Positions 5,849 to 9,186 of a stretch of 9,186 nucleotides of DNA are shown in pieces (the first letter of the stretch is position 1; each line of letters starts with the position of its first letter). The stretch spans positions 1-9,186 of the forward strand of contig CAKVNP010000065.1 of assembly GCA_934777095.1 (NCBI GenBank), in the 5' to 3' direction. The position numbers were made by a program, and so were the translations under genes. The notes under the pieces are model-generated. The model was not told the DNA's origin, ran no database searches, and was given only the letters and a program-made list of their open reading frames with translations. The DNA is from an uncultured Clostridium sp. (lineage in GTDB: Bacteria > Bacillota > Clostridia > Clostridiales > Clostridiaceae).

Positions 5849-7975
5849 TTATTTAATCTGATCAATTGCAATAATAGCTTCTCCTGCTTTAACTTCACCT
5901 GTTTTTATTATACGAACTTTTTGATTTTCATTTAAAGCTGTACAAATAAATGGTGAAGCAATAGATGGTGCATTTTTGCTAATAAAGTCTATATCAAAGC
6001 CTATTAACTTATCTCCTTTTTTAACTTTGTCTCCATCTTTTACAAAGCTTTCAAATCCTTTTCCATCAAGGTTTACTGTATCTATTCCTATGTGGATTAA
6101 TAATTCCACACCATCTTTTGTCTTTAATCCTACAGCATGCTTTGATGGAAATACAAAGCATATTTCTGCATCTTCAGGTGCTGTAACTATTCCATCATTA
6201 GGGATAATAACCACTCCATCACCCATCATTTTTTGTGCAAATGCATCATCTGGAGCTTCAGATATATCTTTAACTGTTCCTGATAATGGGCTGTTTAATG
6301 TAATAGTACTTACAACTTCTCCTAATTTTTCAGATTTTTCATTATTACCTTTTGTTTCTTCAATAGCTTCTGCTCTTACTTCTTCATCTGGTGCTACTAA
6401 TAAGTAATCTTCTAAATTAGATTTAATTACTGTAACCTTTGGTCCATAAATTATTTGTACACCTACACCTTTATGAACTACTCCTGAAGCACCTGTTTGC
6501 TTTAATAATGCATCATTTACTAATTCTGCATTATGTACTGTACAACGTAATCTTGTAGCACAGCAGTCAACATCTGATATATTTTTCTTTCCGCCTAATC
6601 CTCTGCAGATCATTGCTGAAAGTTCATCTTCACTACCCGCGTTTCCGCCATTTTTCTTAGCGTCAACGTCGCTTCTCTTATAAAGCTTAACTTCTTCTGA
6701 ATCATCTCTACCTGGAGTCTTTAAGTCTAACTTCTTAATTAAGAATGTGAATAATAAATAATATACTATGAAATATACTATACCAACAATTACTACCCAA
6801 ATCCAGTTAGTTTTTGCATTTCCTTGTAATATACCAAATAAGAATAAGTCAATTAATCCACCAGAGAATGTCATACCAACACCAACTTGGAATATATGCA
6901 TTAACATATATGCAAGACCTGCTAATACACAGTGAATACCATATAATAATGGTGCAACGAATAAGAATGTAAATTCAAGTGGTTCTGTAATACCAGTTAT
7001 CATTGAAGTTAATGCTGCTGAAAGTAATAATCCTCCAACAACTTTTTTCTTGTCAGATTTAGCACATGTATACATTGCAAGTGCAGCTCCTGGTAAACCA
7101 AAGATCATTAGTGGGAATTTACCTGACATAAATCTTGTAGCTGATACGCTGAACTTAGTAATTCCAGGTGTAGCTAATTCTGCAAAGAATATATTTTGTG
7201 CACCTTCAATTAATTGTCCGCCAACTACTGCTGTACCACCAAGTGCTGTTTGCCAGAATGGTAAGTAGAATACATGGTGTAATCCAAATGGAATTAATAA
7301 ACGTTCCATGAATCCATATACCCAAGTTCCTGCATATCCTGAATTTAATACTACATCTCCAACTTTATATATACCACTTTGAACAAATGGCCATACAAAG
7401 AACATTACTATACCAACTGCTAAATAAACTATTGCACTAATTATTGGAACAAATCTTGTTCCTCCAAAGAATGATAATACTTGTGGTAATTCTATCTTGT
7501 AGAATCTATTATGTAACGCCGCTACTCCTAATCCTACGATAATACCACCAAATACACCCATTTGTAATGAAGTAATACCTAATACTGATGCTGAAGCACC
7601 TTCAAGTAAAGCTTCTGTACCACCATTGATACTTATCATAGCACTAATTGATGCGTGCATAATAAAGAATGCTATAGCTGCTGATAAAGCTGCAACATCT
7701 TTTTCTTTTTTTGCCATACCTATTGCAACACCCATGGCAAATAGTATTGGCAGATTATCAAATACTATACTTCCTGCAGCACTCATTACTGTCAGAATTG
7801 AATATATAAATGTCCCTGGACCCATTATTTTCATAAGTCCATAAGCTTCTAATGTTGTAGTATTAGTAAATGAACTACCAACACCTAAAAATAAACCTGC
7901 TACTGGTAAAATAGCAATTGGAAGCATAAATGATCTTCCTACACGTTGTAAAACACTAAAGATTTTATCCTTCAT
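5849..7975 (-). CDS. ptsG: PTS sugar transporter subunit IICBA, glucose type
   Basis: This 708-residue permease imports and phosphorylates a sugar using phosphate passed from HPr. The order is IIC (residues 1 to about 420, many membrane helices, with GITEPLEF at 328-335 as the sugar-site motif), IIB (about 450-525, phospho-cysteine C472 within DVDCCATRLRC) and IIA (about 555-700, H613 in PSKHAVGL and active H628 in LLIHIGIDTV). The IIC domain closely resembles Bacillus PtsG (FGLHHxFYxPFW, MTFSGGLIDxFLFGIL, LKTPGRDD), favouring glucose. The IIB motif CCATRLRC also recalls GlcNAc and alpha-glucoside permeases, so the sugar is not certain. The ATG at 7975 is chosen because a GTG at 7990 starts the Shine-Dalgarno site itself (GTGAGGAG, 7 bases before the ATG). 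It is transcribed from a cre-overlapped promoter through a RAT/terminator leader and followed by its antiterminator gene. Confidence 0.92.
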   Translation of the reverse strand: MKDKIFSVLQRVGRSFMLPIAILPVAGLFLGVGSSFTNTTTLEAYGLMKIMGPGTFIYSILTVMSAAGSIVFDNLPILFAMGVAIGMAKKEKDVAALSAAIAFFIMHASISAMISINGGTEALLEGASASVLGITSLQMGVFGGIIVGLGVAALHNRFYKIELPQVLSFFGGTRFVPIISAIVYLAVGIVMFFVWPFVQSGIYKVGDVVLNSGYAGTWVYGFMERLLIPFGLHHVFYLPFWQTALGGTAVVGGQLIEGAQNIFFAELATPGITKFSVSATRFMSGKFPLMIFGLPGAALAMYTCAKSDKKKVVGGLLLSAALTSMITGITEPLEFTFLFVAPLLYGIHCVLAGLAYMLMHIFQVGVGMTFSGGLIDLFLFGILQGNAKTNWIWVVIVGIVYFIVYYLLFTFLIKKLDLKTPGRDDSEEVKLYKRSDVDAKKNGGNAGSEDELSAMICRGLGGKKNISDVDCCATRLRCTVHNAELVNDALLKQTGASGVVHKGVGVQIIYGPKVTVIKSNLEDYLLVAPDEEVRAEAIEETKGNNEKSEKLGEVVSTITLNSPLSGTVKDISEAPDDAFAQKMMGDGVVIIPNDGIVTAPEDAEICFVFPSKHAVGLKTKDGVELLIHIGIDTVNLDGKGFESFVKDGDKVKKGDKLIGFDIDFISKNAPSIASPFICTALNENQKVRIIKTGEVKAGEAIIAIDQIK

Positions 7976-8036
7976 ATTTTTACTCCTCACTTTCTAAATT
8001 TAGTGGGATATTGAAGTTTACTGCTTTCTGTGCGCT

Positions 8037-8089
8037 AAAAAAGCACTAACTAACACAAATATCCCAAAGTATTTATGAATAGTTAATGC
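8037..8089 (-). terminator. Conditional leader terminator of the PTS operon
   Basis: On the minus strand GCATTAACTA (8089-8080) pairs with TAGTTAGTGC (8052-8043), including one G-T pair. Above a small bulge CATAAATA (8077-8070) pairs with TATTTGTG (8061-8054), closing an eight-base loop. Six T follow (8042-8037). Its left arm shares 8081-8089 with the RAT-like element, so the two structures exclude each other, as in the bgl, sac and ptsG systems. Confidence 0.88.
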
Positions 8090-8109
8090 CTGCTTACCAG
8101 TTACATACC
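8081..8109 (-). promoter_or_regulatory. RAT-like antiterminator target in the PTS leader
   Basis: The 29-base minus-strand element starts GGTATGTAACTG and ends GCAGGCATTAACT. It matches the layout of the Bacillus LicT target: a GG start, TGTNACTG, a short loop, then CAGGCA. CTG pairs with CAG around loop GTAAG, an AA internal bulge follows, and a lower stem can form. It differs from LicT RAT by about one base in loop length. A RAT hairpin stabilised by the antiterminator would trap the left arm of the terminator at 8037-8089. The predicted start site is just upstream, near 8117. Confidence 0.82.
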
Positions 8110-8123
8110 ATTTCATTAACTTC

Positions 8124-8152
8124 ATAATAACATCTTTAAGATAATTAGTCAA
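8124..8152 (-). promoter_or_regulatory. Sigma-A type promoter of the PTS operon
   Basis: TTGACT (8147-8152) and TATTAT (8124-8129) are separated by exactly 17 bases on the minus strand. Upstream, the minus strand carries an A-rich tract (complement of 8167-8176) that could act as an UP element. Transcription should begin near 8117, right before the RAT-like element. Confidence 0.82.
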
Positions 8153-8160
8153 CGTTTTCA
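8147..8160 (-). promoter_or_regulatory. Candidate CcpA-binding cre site including the -35 box
   Basis: TGAAAACGTTGACT on the minus strand matches 13 of 14 positions of the cre consensus TGWAANCGNTNWCA, differing only at the last base. Its last six bases are the -35 box of the PTS promoter. CcpA bound here should block RNA polymerase, so catabolite repression of the operon is the natural inference. Confidence 0.7.
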
Positions 8161-8190
8161 AGAAACATTTTTTTTAATTATTCTTACTAT

Positions 8191-8220
8191 TTCCAAATAA
8201 CTAATTTTTTATGCTATTAT
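8191..8220 (+). promoter_or_regulatory. Candidate promoter of the Nudix gene
   Basis: TATTAT at 8215-8220 has a TG extension (TGC at 8212-8214). A weak TTCCAA lies 18 bases upstream (8191-8196). An imperfect palindrome, TATGCT (8210-8215) with AGCATA (8224-8229), spans the -10 box and start region. The divergent PTS promoter starts only about 40 bases away. Confidence 0.5.
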
Positions 8221-8256
8221 TAAAGCATAAAGATAATGTACAAAGGAGCAATAAGT

Positions 8257-8652
8257 ATGAAAAAAACTGTTAATGTAGTAGCTGCAATAATTGAAAATGA
8301 AAAACATGAAATATTATGTGCACTACGTTCAAAAGACATGACCTTAGCTAACCTTTGGGAATTTCCAGGTGGAAAAATAGAAGAAGGTGAAACTATTTCC
8401 GAAGCAATCGTCCGTGAAATTAAGGAAGAATTAGACTGCCATATAGAATTTATTAACATTTTTCATGAAAATACCTGCGAATATGATAATGTAATAGTTA
8501 ATTTAATTTCCACTAAATGCAGGCTGATCAGCGGAACACCTAAAGCCTCAGAACATGCCAAAATAATATGGCTGCCAGCAGAATACTTATCAACATTAAT
8601 CTGGGCAGCAGCAGATATTCCTTCAGTAAACAAATTAGCTACGGATATATAA
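8257..8652 (+). CDS. MutT-like Nudix hydrolase, (deoxy)nucleoside triphosphate pyrophosphohydrolase
   Basis: This 131-residue cytoplasmic enzyme carries a Nudix box at residues 39-61: G39, E45, R53-E54 and the catalytic E57-E58 of GX5EX7REUXEEXGU are all present. The usual glycine near the end is D60, a tolerated change in this subfamily. LWEFPGGKIEEGE before it and the tail (EHAKIIWLPAEYL, WAAADIPSV) are typical of MutT/NudG-type enzymes that hydrolyse oxidised or non-canonical nucleoside triphosphates, such as 8-oxo-dGTP. The exact substrate cannot be read from sequence. The ATG at 8257 is chosen because AAAGGAG at 8242-8248 sits 8 bases before it; an in-frame ATG at 8236 would place the Shine-Dalgarno site inside the gene. 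It is a single-gene unit, divergent from the PTS operon, closed by the hairpin at 8661-8698. Confidence 0.9.
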   Translation: MKKTVNVVAAIIENEKHEILCALRSKDMTLANLWEFPGGKIEEGETISEAIVREIKEELDCHIEFINIFHENTCEYDNVIVNLISTKCRLISGTPKASEHAKIIWLPAEYLSTLIWAAADIPSVNKLATDI

Positions 8653-8660
8653 AATAAATA

Positions 8661-8698
8661 AAGAAGCTTATACCTTTAAAATATGAGATAAGCTTCTT
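8661..8698. terminator. Bidirectional intrinsic terminator between convergent genes
   Basis: AAGAAGCTTAT (8661-8671) pairs with ATAAGCTTCTT (8688-8698) over 11 bases with a 16-base loop. On the plus strand TTTTATTATT follows, ending the Nudix gene. On the minus strand TATTTATTTTATAT follows, ending the gene at 8712. Confidence 0.85.
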
Positions 8699-8711
8699 TT
8701 ATTATTGCTAT

Positions 8712-9186
8712 TTATATAATACGTTCATAGATATTTATTATATTTTCTTTTCTTGAAGTATGAGTCTTATTAATATAATTAAATAATTGTACCTGCCACT
8801 CCTTATCAATTATATCAAATTTACTTTCTTCTAAAGGAAGCATAATAAATTTCATTATTAAGGCAAGCTCTTCATCACTTAACTCATTAAAAACTTCAAT
8901 ATATTCATCTCCGTAAATACACTCCGAATCCAATATATCTACTAAATCCTCGAGACTCCTTATATTTTCCCTAATAATCTGTATTTTTCCTTTTACATCA
9001 TTACATTCGATAACTTCCTGATAAACATCTCTAAAATCATCATTACTCATTTTTTCACTATCAATGAATGCTATAGGCTCTTCTCCTTCTCTTTCTTTAT
9101 CAATAATAAAAATAGTATTAAGCTTATCTAATTCTGCTGTAATATTAATTCTAGAAATCAATTTATCTAAGTCCTCTGAAATATAC
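8712..9186 (-). CDS. Uncharacterised acidic protein, 5' end outside the window
   Basis: The minus-strand frame is open from the window edge to TAA at 8712, giving at least 157 residues. The first possible start inside the window is a TTG at 9161, but no Shine-Dalgarno site precedes it. The frame continues upstream as YISEDLDK, so the gene very probably begins beyond position 9186. The visible part is rich in Asp, Glu and Ile, has no signal peptide or membrane segment, and looks mostly helical (SNDDFRDVYQEVIE, LSDEELALIMKFIM). It lacks cysteine-pair or nucleotide-binding motifs that would point to a function. I do not recognise the family. The terminator at 8661-8698 lies just downstream, so this is the last gene of its transcript. 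Confidence 0.75.
   Translation of the reverse strand, partial: YISEDLDKLISRINITAELDKLNTIFIIDKEREGEEPIAFIDSEKMSNDDFRDVYQEVIECNDVKGKIQIIRENIRSLEDLVDILDSECIYGDEYIEVFNELSDEELALIMKFIMLPLEESKFDIIDKEWQVQLFNYINKTHTSRKENIINIYERII

Noticed and set aside
5836..5865. Internal promoter for the antiterminator gene (TTGATC, 18 bases, TATAAT on the minus strand)
   Set aside because: The hexamers are reasonable, but transcription would start within the Shine-Dalgarno site and leave an almost leaderless message; the -35 lies in the last codons of the PTS gene. Not called, though a 5'-end map could revive it.
5976..6407. Open plus-strand frame of 143 codons
   Set aside because: It lies wholly antisense to the IIB/IIA part of the PTS gene, whose frame has clear domains; the Ser/Pro-rich product is a typical shadow translation.
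7976..7990. GTG start adding five residues to the PTS permease
   Set aside because: The extra codons are the Shine-Dalgarno site (GTGAGGAG) for the ATG at 7975, and relatives begin at the MKDKIFxVLQ segment.
8236..8256. Upstream ATG adding seven residues to the Nudix protein
   Set aside because: The AAAGGAG site lies inside that extension and is well placed for the ATG at 8257; no ribosome site precedes 8236.

Overview
The window looks like a chromosomal segment of a low-GC Firmicute, most likely the genus Clostridium. It is strongly A+T-rich, has AAGGAGG-type Shine-Dalgarno sites and intrinsic terminators, and carries clostridial families: an AmmeMemoRadiSam pair, a glucose-type PTS with a LicT/GlcT antiterminator, and a DUF2207 protein. 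The species cannot be named from sequence reading alone. No rRNA, tRNA, CRISPR array or insertion sequence was seen.

Layout. Positions 80-2396 (minus) hold a two-gene AmmeMemoRadiSam operon. A fused Memo-like/AMMECR1 protein comes first, and the radical SAM partner overlaps its end by 8 bases; a terminator lies at 47-76. Positions 2574-3269 (minus) encode an MgtC/SapB-family membrane protein with a hairpin on each side. Positions 3534-4876 (plus) are a broken DUF2207 gene. It has kept its signal peptide, the first part of its ectodomain and its cytoplasmic and Gly-rich tail, but lost the middle, the reading frame and apparently every mature transmembrane segment. A bidirectional terminator and an 18-base tandem repeat follow. 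Positions 4987-7975 (minus) are a PTS operon: an IICBA permease, then a PRD-type antiterminator. Positions 8257-8652 (plus) encode a MutT-like Nudix hydrolase read divergently from the PTS operon. The final minus-strand gene (8712 to the edge) is an acidic protein I do not recognise, cut at its 5' end by the window.

The best-resolved regulation is the 281-base region between the PTS gene and the Nudix gene. Read on the minus strand it contains, in order, a 13/14 match to the CcpA cre consensus that includes the -35 box, a promoter (TTGACT, 17 bases, TATTAT), a RAT-like antiterminator target, an overlapping intrinsic terminator ending in six T, and the Shine-Dalgarno site. The antiterminator encoded downstream in the same operon is the obvious protein to bind the RAT. 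The expected logic is that PTS sugar import relieves phosphorylation-dependent inhibition of the antiterminator, which then lets transcription pass the terminator, while CcpA blocks the promoter when catabolites are abundant.

Three ORF starts were corrected or qualified. The PTS permease starts at the ATG at 7975, because the GTG at 7990 lies in its Shine-Dalgarno site. The Nudix gene starts at 8257, because the ATG at 8236 lies upstream of and in frame with the Shine-Dalgarno site. The last gene has no credible start inside the window.
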